From Heterocephalus glaber (Eukaryota > Chordata > Mammalia > Rodentia > Bathyergidae), in contig NW_004624778.1 in the NCBI RefSeq assembly GCF_000247695.1, positions 13,953,655-14,017,654 on the forward strand: DNA of 64,000 bases. The letters run 5' to 3'. The notes below the pieces were generated by a model. That model saw nothing but the letters and a program-made list of their open reading frames with translations. It was not told the DNA's origin and made no database searches. The position numbers and the translations under genes are program-made. This document shows positions 42,210 to 53,109 of the stretch, piece by piece; the first letter of the stretch is position 1, and the number at the start of each line of letters is the position of its first letter.

Positions 42210-43980
42210 GTAATGGACACTGTATTCCAGATAATATAGAAAATAATTTAACTAACAGTTTGATCACTGGATATAATGTTTTGATATGCTAGATTTTATT
42301 GATTTTATCTTCAACCATAGTAAATAATCAAGTTCATATCCACCCCCCACACACACACACCATTGTACGGGTCCACTCTCTGCAACCACTCCCAGAACAA
42401 ATTATATGTCAGAGGTTTTTCTTTTTTTTTAAATCTCAAGCAAAATAAGTCTACTCTGGTTAACTTAAGCACAAAAAGAATTTATTAGAGGATACTGAGC
42501 AGCTCCCAAACTTTCCAGGAAGGCAGAAGAATTAGAAGGATCATTCAAAATCTTGCATTTAGAACTGGTTTTGGGAGCCCCTAGAACTGCTTGCAGGGGC
42601 ACAACCTCTTCTCCCGGCTCTGCTGATGTTGCCATTAATTGTCAATGACTTTCCTTTTGCTACTATGTCTCCTTCCCCTGCTGTCTCTGAAGACTGGTTA
42701 TGACAATAACCATGACTTTCATCCTCATCCTAACAGATTGTACCGTGTTATATTTCTCTGTGTCACAAGCTCCATAGTCTGGTGTGCAGGAAACTGACTG
42801 CCAGGGAGGAAGCCACATGCCCATCCCTTAGCTGCAAGGGAGGCTGTGGATAAAAGTTTTCAGCTTCAGTAGTGGCAGGAAGTCTCCGCTGCTCTCAAAA
42901 ATTAATAAGTTGGGAAATGCCCCAAGCAAAGGAAGAGGTTCATGTTACTGGTTCCATTATAGTTCACGTGGTTGAATACAGACATCAAGAATGAGAGTGG
43001 GCATGATGATCCTGGAGATGTAAGCAGGGACCAGATTATCAGAGTTTAAAGGCTTATTTGAAGGTTGGTTTCTTCTAAAAGCAGCAGAAGATGTTAAAGG
43101 GTCTTAAATTGAGAAAGAATTGTCACATGAACGGCCTTTGCATTATAATATAGAGTGAGAGAAACTTTAGGCTTATCGGTCAGGCTGTTTCATGTATTCA
43201 GATGAGAGATAATGGTATCATAAGCAGTGTTGGTGACAAAGAGGAAGAGTTGAATTCAGTAGAAATGATGATGGTTGGACACAGGGGAACGAGGGAGACA
43301 AAAGTATCACAAATAACTTCTGGGTTTTGGCTTGTATCCCTGGATGAATGGTGGTACCATTCACAGGGGTAGTATACTTGGTTCAGATTGGGACAGGTAT
43401 AGAAGTTGTGCATGGTGAGTGGTATTGAAAATCTTCTGATTGCTTTTAAATAAGCTAAACTTGATTGGAATCCCTTTGACATATCCAAAAGATGATTTTG
43501 GAAGATAGTTTTATATATAGATCAAAATCTCAGAGGAAATATGTGGGGTGAAAATATGAACATACATGCCACTGTAAGTTGCCCTTCAAAAATGCCAGTG
43601 TGAATGAGATAATTTGATGAGCGTGTCTAGGGCAGCATGGTTCCAGAATTAAGTCTGTAGGGCTGGGATATTTCAGTGGTCAGATTGGTAGACCTTGTTT
43701 GTTGCTTTCTTACTACCAGTGTCCTTTCCTAACAGAACCCCAGTTTTGTTAAGATATTTCCCATTCTTATGCAGCTCTGTGCTTCTGGAGAATCTTCAGT
43801 TCTACATGGAACCTAGTTAGCATAAGAGTAAATCTTACTCATTTTTGCAATAGTGGTTCAGGAATGGCCATGTGACTCAATGCTTGCCAATGAGAAATGA
43901 GAGAAAACCAGTTCTTGGCCTTTGGGAAGGTTGTCCTTGCTTCCAAATAAGGACCAAAAAGAAAGATGGTTTCAGGTACA
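42210..43980. other. Intergenic, mostly unrecognised
   Basis: It includes a short C-rich/(CA)n run near 42342-42361 and a doubtful ID-like trace near 43666-43725. A stretch at about 42475-42900 begins AAGAATTTATTAGAGG and may be part of an LTR, which I cannot name. No gene. Confidence 0.45.
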
Positions 43981-43984
43981 AGAG

Positions 43985-44320
43985 GACATTTAGATCTAAA
44001 ATGGCCCGAAAGCCTCATGTGTTTGGAAGGTGATTTGATTTGATGGGATTTGGACTAGCTGTTAGGAGGTACGATCTGCTCAAAGAAGCGGGTTACTGGA
44101 GGTGTGAACTGGAAGGTTTTATCTCCCTTCTGGGATCTTCCCTTGACTCTCTGCTTTGTGGGTGCTACATGAGCAGTTTTCAGCTGCCCAGGTCCTTCCA
44201 TCATGCTTCCCTGCATTGGAGCTGGCCAGCTATAGACTAACAAATGTCACCCAAAATAAGCCTCTCCTTTAAGTTGTGGGATTTTGTCCCAATGATGAGG
44301 AAAGTGGCTAACATATGTGG
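43985..44320 (+). mobile_element. MaLR/ERVL-type LTR
   Basis: TGTGTTTGGAAGGTGATTTG start region, TTCCATCATGCTTCCCTGC, AAAATAAGCCTCTCCTTTAA (degenerate signal) and the end TGGGATTTTGTCCCAATGAT with GGAAAGTGGCTAAC. It shares layout with the copy at 60630. Confidence 0.7.
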
Positions 44321-44399
44321 ATATCATCTTTGAGTCTAATTTGAGACTAGATGTGTTGTTTAGCACTGCTGCTGCTGCTCTCCTGCTATAAACTTGAGG

Positions 44400-44420
44400 G
44401 TGGGACAGACAGACAGAAAA
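44400..44420. repeat. (ACAG)n short tandem repeat
   Basis: GACAGACAGACAG run, four units. Confidence 0.85.
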
Positions 44421-44567
44421 AGACTAAATACCTGGGGCCTTAAAGTCTTTGAATCCACTAATCTTGAAAACCTGTTGTATTTCTGTATTTCCTTTTACAC
44501 CTTGTTATCTGTTTTTCATTGAGATATCTGTTGATTTCAGTAGAGAAGGACAAGAGTGCATATTTAT

Positions 44568-44640
44568 ATCAGATCCCAGAGTTAGTAAGACACCTGGGAT
44601 TTGAACTCAAGTCTGTCCGAAGGCAAAGCCCATATTCCAG
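44568..44640 (-). mobile_element. MIR fragment, antisense
   Basis: AGAGTTAGTAAGACACCTGG, GATTTGAACTCAAGTCTGTC and AAAGCCCATATTC match the reverse-complemented MIR. Confidence 0.6.
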
Positions 44641-44703
44641 AACTATTGCCCTCCATGTGGAAGGAACACCTGGGTTTTCATTAGTTGTCTCTTGATAGTC
44701 CTG

Positions 44704-44830
44704 AGGCAGGGGATGGCAAGTCCCAGATAGTAAGTATTTGAAGCTTTGCAGGCCATATGGTCTCTGTCTCAGCTCTCCAAACCTGTTATAATCAAAGTGG
44801 CAAAGTAGCAGTAGACAATATGTCAGCATG
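44704..44830 (+). mobile_element. hAT-type MER element, partial
   Basis: CAGGGGATGGCAAGTCCCAG, AAGCTTTGCAGGCCATATGG and TCTCTGTCTCAGC match a known mammalian hAT MER sequence; the same element lies reversed at about 57150-57350. Confidence 0.6.
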
Positions 44831-44832
44831 TG

Positions 44833-44874
44833 GGTAGCTGGAACTACAAGTATGCACCACTGTGCCCAGCTACA
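44833..44874 (-). mobile_element. B1 5' fragment, antisense
   Basis: TAGCTGGAACTACAAGTATG, CACTGTGCCCAGCTAC is the reversed 7SL-derived start. Confidence 0.55.
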
Positions 44875-44879
44875 TGTAG

Positions 44880-45998
44880 GTTTTTGACCTGTGGGACCAG
44901 AAACATTTATTCTTCCCTCTTTATTTTGTTTCTACCCCAGAGCTTATAACAGTAATGAAAGTGTGAGCCAATGAGCATCTGGATCAGCAGAGTATTAGCC
45001 AGACCTAGGGAAAGAAAGGTGAGACAGGAAACCATCTGAAGCAATAAAGAACAGAATTTAATGATGTTGCAGTAGCTGAGGAGAGTGAAAAATGCTTCCC
45101 TTTACTGCCTGGTGGGCATTCTCAGGGAAGGCACATATTAAAAGTAGTTCTCCACAGATGAGAATATTTAATATTTCAACTCAGCAGGAATACAGTCAAG
45201 AGCAGTGAATAGCAAGCACTGTGCTTCAATCTGCCTCAAGGAAGGCGAGCTCCGGCCTCAGTTCTATCAATGCCTTTGTGCCAGGCCCCCATTCTTGCTC
45301 CAGGCTGGCTGTCTAGTACTTATGACAGGGTTGGCTCATTGTTTTATCACTGCTGGAGACAAGCCCCCAGAGGCTACAGGCCTGGGCAGAGAAGACAAGA
45401 AAAAATGAATCTACTTTATACTCCACCATCTCCATGTGCTGGATCAGGCGCCCACAGGACAGGTTAATTCCAGCCGTAGCGACTTGAGCAAGTCGGTCAG
45501 GAGGGAGAGTCACAAGCTGAATGTGACAAGCATTTATTTTCCCATTTGTGCTTTGAAGCCTGAGCTAGAAAAAAGAAGAGAATTCAAATGAAAAGAATTA
45601 GCTCCTCCTCACAGGTGTGCACCAAGCAGAGCCACACCCTATGAGCAGCCTGGCTTTGTGAGTTGAGGTGCAAGGCTGGGGACCAGGCTGGGAGCACTGA
45701 GCGGCTTTTTCAAAGGAGATTCTTCAACACAGAGTCATAACTTATTCATGCTTCATGAACGTACACAGACACTCAAGTCCCTCCAACCCAGCATGCAGAA
45801 TTGCTTCAATTAACAGCAAACAGATACCATTTGCAGCCCAAATTATGCCAGAGGCAGTGGTCAAGCCCAAAGCAAAGCAAATGATGTGAATATAGTAAAT
45901 ACTGACCTTTTCAGCCACAGAAAGACCTTGTGGCCATTTCCATATTTTGCTTAATCTGTAGTAATAAACCAGAAAGTCTGAGCTTGATTTAATAGATA
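44880..45998. other. Intergenic, nothing recognised
   Basis: Open frames up to 92 codons (45742-46020, antisense) lack family features. Confidence 0.5.
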
Positions 45999-46000
45999 AG

Positions 46001-46110
46001 AGGTACCATAATCCCAGCACCCAGAGGTTGAGGCAGGAGGATTAACTCTAGTTCAAGGCCAGCCAGGGCTATATAGCCAGACCCCGACTACAAAAAAAAA
46101 AAAAAAAAAA
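46001..46110 (+). mobile_element. 5'-truncated B1 SINE with TSD
   Basis: It begins inside B1 at ATAATCCCAGCACCCAGAGG, has TTCAAGGCCAGCCAGGGC and a 19-A tail. TSD AGAGGTACCA at both ends. Confidence 0.88.
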
Positions 46111-46119
46111 GAGGTACCA

Positions 46120-47187
46120 ATCAGAAATAGCACACTTGTTAGATAAGGTGAATGAGTGTTCTGTCTGGTTGGAACAAAGATCTGGAATATTTTAGTGGGA
46201 CCTAAAGGTTTTGCCAATGCCCTTCATAACTATAGGCATTCAGAAGGAAAAAATAACAACAACACTGAAAGCCAGAAGGGTTTCAAGATAGCCAGGTAGG
46301 GCTTTTTGATAAAGATTTTTGCAAGTCATTGTAGACACAGCGCACCTCAAATATTTTGGGAAAGTAGCCTGGAAATAACCATGTATTCCCATATTTATAG
46401 AATCCTATAGCTGGAGGTCCTTCTAAGATCACTTAGTTCAGTACTCTTGGCATAGTGCTTGGCATGTTATAAATCCTAAATGTTGTTTGCCATCATCATC
46501 AACATCCTCAGGACCTTCCTAAATTAAGCCTATTCTTGCAATTAAGTTTTCACAGGATGAAGACTGACAACATCAACCATAGTTTCTAATTAAAACAGGA
46601 AGACAGTCCGAAAAATGTATGAGTTAGTACACTGAAACTTGACATTTGGAAGCAGTTAATTCCGAACAGAATGTGTTGGCCTGAAAGGCCACATTCAGAG
46701 CAAAAGACCATATGGTGTCTTGGTTGGTAGCATCCGGCAGAGTGCTAGAGGAATTATTCTCAGGTTCAACTGTTTTCACTTTAAATGATCTGGAAAAGAG
46801 AACAGACCTTATGTACCTCCAGAGGTAAGTCAAGAGTTAAAGACAACTTGGATATAACTAGGAGTTGAAAAGTATTTGTCTCCATGATGGAAAACAAAGT
46901 ATGATTTTACAGACAATGTTGAGAATGGCAGTCTGTGTTAATTAGCATGGGCTTCTGTGTCCCTGCCTTTTTAGAAATAATTTTGAAGCAGGCTAGGATT
47001 TTAATTAAAATGAAAAAAAAGAGGATTCACTGCATTCTCTTGTGTGAGTGCAATCAACAAAGTTATATAATTAACAAGGTTACAGTTAGAGAAACTGGTG
47101 ATGAATTTGCAGGTAGTTGGAATAACTTCATATGCAGCTCTTGTGATTTAGAGTCCTTAGAAATTAGTTTAAAACTATTATTTTACA
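46120..47187. other. Intergenic, nothing recognised
   Basis: No gene; no element named. Confidence 0.5.
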
Positions 47188-47270
47188 AGAAAAGAAACTG
47201 AAGTCTAGGGAAGTGATGTGACTTGCCCACATCCTACACAGTCAGTTAGTGACGTAATTTAGCTCTGCCA
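47188..47270 (-). mobile_element. MIR fragment, antisense
   Basis: AAGAAACTGAAGTCTAGGGA, TGACTTGCCCACATCC, CAGTCAGTTAGTGACGT. Confidence 0.6.
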
Positions 47271-47524
47271 ACCTCCATCCCATACTCCTCTCACTTATAC
47301 CATTTAAAGAAAACTTGCGTAAATGTGTATCAGCTCCTCCCATCTCTTAGCTTTTTTCTAATTCTAGCTTAAAAGAGATTTTTCACATGCATAAAAAGTT
47401 TTATATGGTTATTAGGTTTCCTGAAATACTTTAGCCTTTGAGCATTTATATATAATAGAATAATCTTCCACCATAGAAAGTTGCCATTTTTCTTCTCCCA
47501 GAGTCTTACTTCTACACAACATTC

Positions 47525-47733
47525 TTTTTTTCCCCCCAATATGCGGGGGGCAGGGGGGGGGTTGAACCCAGGTTTACTCTACCACCAAGCTAGATTCCCA
47601 GCCCTTTAAAAAACTTTTTTTTTTGAGACAGGATCTCACTAAGTTGTCTAGGCAGGACTCAAACTTGCAATCCTCCTGCCTCAGCCTCTTTTGAGTGCTG
47701 GGATTACAGGTGTGAACCACAGAACCCAGCTCT
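47525..47733 (-). mobile_element. Dimeric B1+ID SINE, antisense
   Basis: The tRNA part comes first (G-run, GGTTGAACCCAGG, CTCTACCACCAAGCTAGATT), then a T-run linker and the B1 part (GAGACAGGATCTCACTAAG, CTGGGATTACAGGTGTGAAC). ACA(/GCA)ACATTC lies on both sides as TSD. Confidence 0.8.
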
Positions 47734-47784
47734 AGGCAACATTCATCATAGACATTTATTTATAAATATGGATATTTTCACTAT

Positions 47785-47870
47785 TTTTTTTTTTATGGTA
47801 CGGGGAATCGAACTCGGGTCCTTGTGCTAGCAAGGCAGGCGGCGGAACCACTGAACTAAATCCCCAGCCC
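47785..47870 (-). mobile_element. ID-like SINE with TSD
   Basis: T11 tail, GGTACGGGGAATCGAACTCG, CCACTGAACTAAATCCCC. Flanks GATATTTTCACTA and GATATTTCTACTG. Confidence 0.93.
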
Positions 47871-47879
47871 CGATATTTC

Positions 47880-49060
47880 TACTGTTAAAGGAGACCTTAG
47901 GCCTCTGTGTCCTGTCGAACTCCACAGGAGACTCTAAGCTAAGGCCTCTGGCTCTGGGGATGCATTGGTTTGGGGGAATGGCATCAAATGTGCTCTGCTC
48001 TTCTGTGATGCTGAATAATTTATGATACCCCCTCTGGGCTGCAGTCTCTCTCTATGTGAAGAAGAGGTTGAGCATTCTGAAGTACAAGGTCGAAACTTAC
48101 AACTATTGACCCACAATGATTTTGATTAGAGTCAGGCTCTGTTCTTGCAAGCATATTGAACTGGCTACTGTCAAGTAGACTGCATAGCAAAATGAAACGT
48201 AAAATTAATTTTTTGCTGTTAATAAATTATATAAATCTCCAAGTCATTTTCTCCCTGTGGGTCTTTCCTTTAGTGGTAATTTCTCTCATTTTATTTAATA
48301 TATCACAAGTTAAGCTGGAAAGAAGTCATGTGGACTTATACTTTAGTGAAGAAAAAATTCATTCACACAGAAAGACTGGAATGAGAGAAACTTAAATCAG
48401 TTGTCTGTTGTTTCTTGCTATTCAGGAAGGAAAACATAAATAACACCCAGATATTAGAAGTAGAAGAAAGAGCACAGTAAGATTTGCAGGGGAAAATGCT
48501 CCAAGTTTTTTGTATTTCCAACTGTAAGCTCTGTCTTCATTTGTTGTAATGTTATTAATAGTAATGATAATGGTTTGAATTTCCTTCACTAGGTAGGTCC
48601 AGATATTTTTCTTTCAAATGTAAGCTCTGTTACCACCACCATCATCATTGTCATCATCACCATCACAAGTGGTGACAACATCACGCTTTCACCCTAATCT
48701 TGAGTTTGAGGCAGTGTGAGCTATTTGTGGCAGTGAGAAGGGCACCTTATGTGAAAATCCATGTCCACAAAAGACATGTAGAAGACCATCCTTCACTCCC
48801 TTAGCTTTCCCAACTACTCAAGGTGGACACAGCTAAAGATGCTTGGTACCGTCAGACCCACAGCTAGCTTAGAACTTCAATTCTCTCAGGACTGTGCCAT
48901 CTCAATCCACCAAGCTGGAGTCGCCTTTCCTGGGAATCCTGTGGATGAGCCTCTAGATACACACTGAGCTCTCTGTTTTACTGCTCCCAGTGATCTGAGA
49001 CTTAAGCACACTCCAAAATGGATAGTGGGAGTCCCTAGGGCCTGAGAGTGGGGGGCTGAC
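47880..49060. other. Intergenic, nothing recognised
   Basis: A short (CAT/CAC)n trinucleotide-like run is near 48632-48670. No gene-like frame. Confidence 0.5.
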
Positions 49061-49072
49061 ACCAGGGATCCT

Positions 49073-49156
49073 CTTTTTTTTTGATACTGGGGATTGAACT
49101 CAGGACCTTGCACTTGCGAGGCAGGCAGTGGAACCACTGAGCTAAATCCCTGGCCC
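49073..49156 (-). mobile_element. ID-like SINE with TSD
   Basis: GATACTGGGGATTGAACTCA, CCACTGAGCTAAATCCCTGG. Flanks CCAGG(G)ATCCTC. It is part of the 165-codon antisense frame at 48886-49383, which is therefore not a gene. Confidence 0.93.
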
Positions 49157-49324
49157 CAGGATCCTCGTTTTTGAACAAGTCTTTGGCAAGAAGGTCCCAG
49201 GATCCTATCTGGTTGGAGAATTATGGGACTGTTTACTAATATGCTCAGCATTCTGAAAGCTCTCAAAATGTGGTGGGCAGTTAGATTCAAGAGAAAAGTA
49301 ATAGTAACAGCAACAGTGCCACAG

Positions 49325-49520
49325 AAGCCATTTATTGAATGTTTGCTAAGTGCTTGAAACTGTACTGAGCACTTCATGGTCACTTTTAATTCTTGTAATC
49401 ACCCAGAGAGTGGTATCATCCCCATTTTACAGGTGAAGAATTTGAAACTCAAAGAGAAGAAACAATTTTCCTGGGTCATTCAGCACACAAGTAATAAGGA
49501 CAGTTGCCAGACTGACCTTG
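49325..49520 (-). mobile_element. MIR SINE, antisense
   Basis: TTGAATGTTTGCTAAGTGC, CATCCCCATTTTACAGGTGA and TCATTCAGCACACAAGTAAT keep MIR order in reverse. Confidence 0.72.
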
Positions 49521-49915
49521 AAACTAGTTGGCCACTACTTTGTGTTGCTTCCAAGTATTCCAATTCAGAGAGTCAAATCCCAGCCTTGGAAGTAGCTCAG
49601 AAGACCTAGAGGTGACAACTCTTACCTGGTCAGTTAGTTGAGACCGAGAGTCTCAGGCAGGCCCACTGCCACCTGTGGGGGCCTAGGTCCAGGTGGCAGT
49701 GAAGGTCCATGTGACCATATATACAAATTTTAAAGTTATAAATCCAGATAACAAACTGTTAAGTAAAATGTGTCCAATCCTTCTGCCTTGACAAATATAC
49801 TTCCATAACTCCAAAACCAAATAATATGCATAAAATTAAGTTTTGAAAATAACCATAAGCTAAGTGACTAGGACACAATTTTGGTTGTGGATTTGTGACC
49901 TGTGGGCCCTCAAAA
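49521..49915. other. Intergenic, nothing recognised
   Basis: No gene-like frame or named element between the MIR and the next B1. Confidence 0.5.
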
Positions 49916-49927
49916 GTGCAGGCCCAA

Positions 49928-50089
49928 TAGCTGGGCGTGGTGGCACATAGTGGTAATCCCAGCACTTGGGAGACAGAGGCAGGAGGATTGCCACACATTT
50001 GAGGCCAGCCTGGATTACATACATAGTGAGTTCAAGTCCAGCCTGAACGATATAGTGAGATCCTATCTCAAAAAACCAAAAAAAATAAA
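49928..50089 (+). mobile_element. B1 SINE with internal duplication and TSD
   Basis: AGCTGGGCGTGGTGGCACAT, CCCAGCACTTGGGAGACAG, the duplicated GTTCAAGTCCAGCC part, TCTCAAAAAACC. TSD G(T)(G/A)CAGGCCCAA. Confidence 0.9.
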
Positions 50090-50091
50090 GT

Positions 50092-50723
50092 ACAGGCCCA
50101 AGTACCATCTTACGCAGGTCTATGGTGGTAGTAGCCTCAGAGAACAGGAGGACAGTCAGCACAAATCTCACTCTAAGGCCAGAAAATATGACTCCAACAA
50201 TACCATTCTTATGAAGTCAATTCATTGTGATCTGGGGTGATGAATTTAGTTGAAGTAAGGCTTCAAGTTGAACTCTGTAGTCTGACCTCATTTTTGCTGT
50301 AATAATTCAATTTTTAAATTACCATTTAGAATGGAATTACTTGTCCCTAAACTCATGTATTTAAATGTGATTAGGCAATGTAGACTTCAGCTTTAAGGCT
50401 TAACAGAAATAGTTTTACATTTGGTTAATGTGTTAGTAACTTTCCATCCATGCAGAAACATCCCATTGTTATCTAAAAAGAATACTTCTCCAAAGGAAAG
50501 CATGGTTTCTGATTTTAAACAATTCAGGTCAAAGTCAGAAGATTAATTTACCTTACATGTGTAGGGCTTTTGCTAATAAGATGTTGAAAATACAGAAGAA
50601 ATACAGAAAAAGGGCAAGAATAAGAATTCACCAAAGAAATTTAAATATAAAGTGAAAAGATACTCAACCTTACTATAAATTTAAAATTGGAAATCAAAAT
50701 AATAGGTGTACATGGGTGGGAGG

Positions 50724-50760
<37 letters not shown>

Positions 50761-51060
50761 GTAGAACATGAGAAGACAGACCTTCTCAAATGGCATGAAG
50801 TATCAATTGGGTTGACTAATTTGGGACATAGGGACAGTGTGGTATTTGTTATCTGTCATAATAGGAAATGTTCAAGAACACTGACTCAGCAACAACTTCT
50901 AGGAATATATCCTAAAGAAACATATCACTTGTAGTAACTTGTATGAACAAGGATGTTCTGTGCTACAGTGATTATTAGAGCACAAAATTGCAAAGTGCAG
51001 GAGTCTTCAAGTTTACCATCAGTTCTGACCCCAACTATAAATTCAGAGATCCCCCAAATT
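50092..51060. other. Intergenic, with a (GA)n tract
   Basis: No gene. A homopurine GA array lies at about 50717-50757. Confidence 0.6.
50717..50757. repeat. (GA)n microsatellite within a homopurine tract
   Basis: A GGGAGGGGGAGAGAG lead followed by about 16 GA repeats, then GGAAAG. Confidence 0.95.
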
Positions 51061-51080
51061 ATGCTCAATTTCAATAATTT

Positions 51081-51164
51081 TTTTTTTTTTTGGTACCAAG
51101 GATCAAACTCGGGACCTTGCGCTTGTGAGGCAGGCAGCAGAACCACTGAGCTAAATCCCCGGCC
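51081..51164 (-). mobile_element. ID-like SINE with 17-bp TSD
   Basis: T-tail, GGTACCAAGGATCAAACTCG, CCACTGAGCTAAATCCCCGG. TSD CTCAATTTCA(A/G)TAATTT at 51064-51080 and 51165-51181. Confidence 0.95.
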
Positions 51165-51181
51165 CTCAATTTCAGTAATTT

Positions 51182-52395
51182 GCTAGGATTCGCAGAACTC
51201 AGCAAAGCTGTTGTACTCACAGCTGTGTTTATCATAGCAGAAGAATGCAGATTAAACTCTTCTGCCAACAAGAGACTCACACAAAGAAGGGATCTGAAGA
51301 CACCAACTGTGGATCATCCAGCTGTGCCCTCTTGTTGGAGGTAGGCAGACTGCTCCAGTTCCTCTCAGCAATGATGTGCAACAGTATGTGTGGAATTCTG
51401 CCCATCAGGAAAGCTCACCTGAGCCTTGGTGTTATTGGAGCTCGGCAATATAGATCTCACTGACCACCTGCAAGTCTCTTGCCCCTCCAGAGGCTGAACT
51501 GATACTGTGTGACTCAAGGCCCTCCGTCATCACTCACATTGTTAAGAAATTCTGGTGCAACCACAGCCCCCAGGTAAACAAGATGACTCTCTTCAGGCAG
51601 GGACATTTCAAGGGCTTAGATATTAATCTCCGAGGAGTCAGGGGCAAGGGGCCAAATATTTTCTTGGTCAAGGCTAGTTCTTTACACAAAAATAGGAAAC
51701 AACTAAAATGCTTATCAGGAGTAGATTGAATATGTAAACTGTATACATCCAGCAATGGAATACCATTTACCCATTAAAAAGAATGAAGCAGTTCTAAATA
51801 TACCGACAAAGAGGATAGTGTAAATCACAAAGAGCAAGTTACAAAATAATAAGCATTTTCATTAAAAATAAATCTGTGTTAGGATATGCATAGAAAAAAT
51901 TTGAAGAATATATACAAAAATATTTAACAGTGATTACTTCTATGGGGTTGAAATTGTGGAAGACATTAGCTTTCTGATTTCTATATTTCCATTTTTAAAG
52001 TAACAAATATATTTTAAATCTATAATTGGAAAACTAAGGTTTAAAGGAAGACTTTTTTAGAAAAATAATTTTCTCCTCTTTATTATCACAAGATACAGTT
52101 TCCTGATTCATAGAGTTATTTAAAATTTACCAGGAATATGTAATAGGTATGTGGGGTTTAGTATACTTTTCCTTGTACTTTTGTGCTGCTTGAAAATATC
52201 TATAAACTTTTGTGCATGTGCACATATATGCTCACATGCATGTGTGTGCACGCACACATACACATACACACTCTCTCTCTCTGATGCTGTAGGCATTCCT
52301 AACCCTTATATTACAGGAGATGTCTATAATTCTTCTGAACACAAGAGCCATTAAAAGATATTAAATTCAAATATAACGTGATTATGACAGTTTCT
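51182..52395. other. Intergenic, nothing recognised
   Basis: It has a (CA)/(CT) simple run near 52217-52282. No gene. Confidence 0.5.
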
Positions 52396-52396
52396 C

Positions 52397-52760
52397 ATTG
52401 TCTTGGTCTATTTGGGCTGCTATAACAAAATACCACATTGGGTGGCTTATAAACTATTTTTCACAGTTCAATTGGTTGAGAAATCCAAGACCAAGTCATT
52501 GGCAAATTTGGTATCTGGAGAGAACCTGATTTCTTGTTCACATATGGTGACTTCTCTATCCTCACATGACCAAAGAGACACAGGGTCGTTCAGGTCTCTT
52601 TTATAAGATCACTAATCACATTCATGAGGCCTCTGTCCTCAGAATCTAATCAACCCCCAAAAGGCTCCACCTCTTTAACATCACCTTAGGTGTTAGGATT
52701 TCAGTAAATGAATTTTGGAGCCTATTAATTTATGCCCCCCACAAAAACTGACAACAGTGT
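52397..52760 (-). mobile_element. MaLR LTR (MST/MLT1-like), antisense
   Basis: TTGGTCTATTTGGGCTGCTA, CAAAATACCACATTGGGTGG, TTTTATAAGATCACTAATCA, TTAGGATTTCAGTAAATG are the reversed MaLR LTR in order. Confidence 0.85.
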
Positions 52761-52908
52761 ATTCTAACTGGCTTATATGTAGTATAGATATAAACATGTA
52801 GGTACGTATAGAGGTTGAATTTTCTTTTGAAATGAGATTAAGCCTCAAAAAATAAAATATCTGTTGAGATTAATGGTTGTCTAGGGCTGGGGAGAGGAGC
52901 AGAGAAGA

Positions 52909-53010
52909 TGTTATGGATTGAATGATTCTGTCCCCCCAAATTCATATCTTGAGATCCTAACCCACAAAATGGTAATGTTAGGAGAAATTAGGAGAAATGG
53001 TGAATCACAG
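52909..53010 (+). mobile_element. MaLR LTR 5' fragment
   Basis: TTATGGATTGAATGATTCTG, CCCCAAATTCATATCTTGAG, TCCTAACCCACAAAATGG. The rest may be degraded to about 53110. Confidence 0.7.
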
Positions 53011-53109
53011 GGCTAGAGATGTAGACAGATCACATACATCTGGAGAACCCACCATGCTGTATTCAGGAGCTTGGATATTATTCTGACTGAAGGGGATTCA
53101 TTGAAGAAT

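Noticed and set aside
48886..49383. 165-codon antisense open frame
   Set aside because: It runs through an ID SINE and into an MIR; the phrase resembling VPLPASQVQGPEF is SINE-derived and recurs in other SINE frames here.
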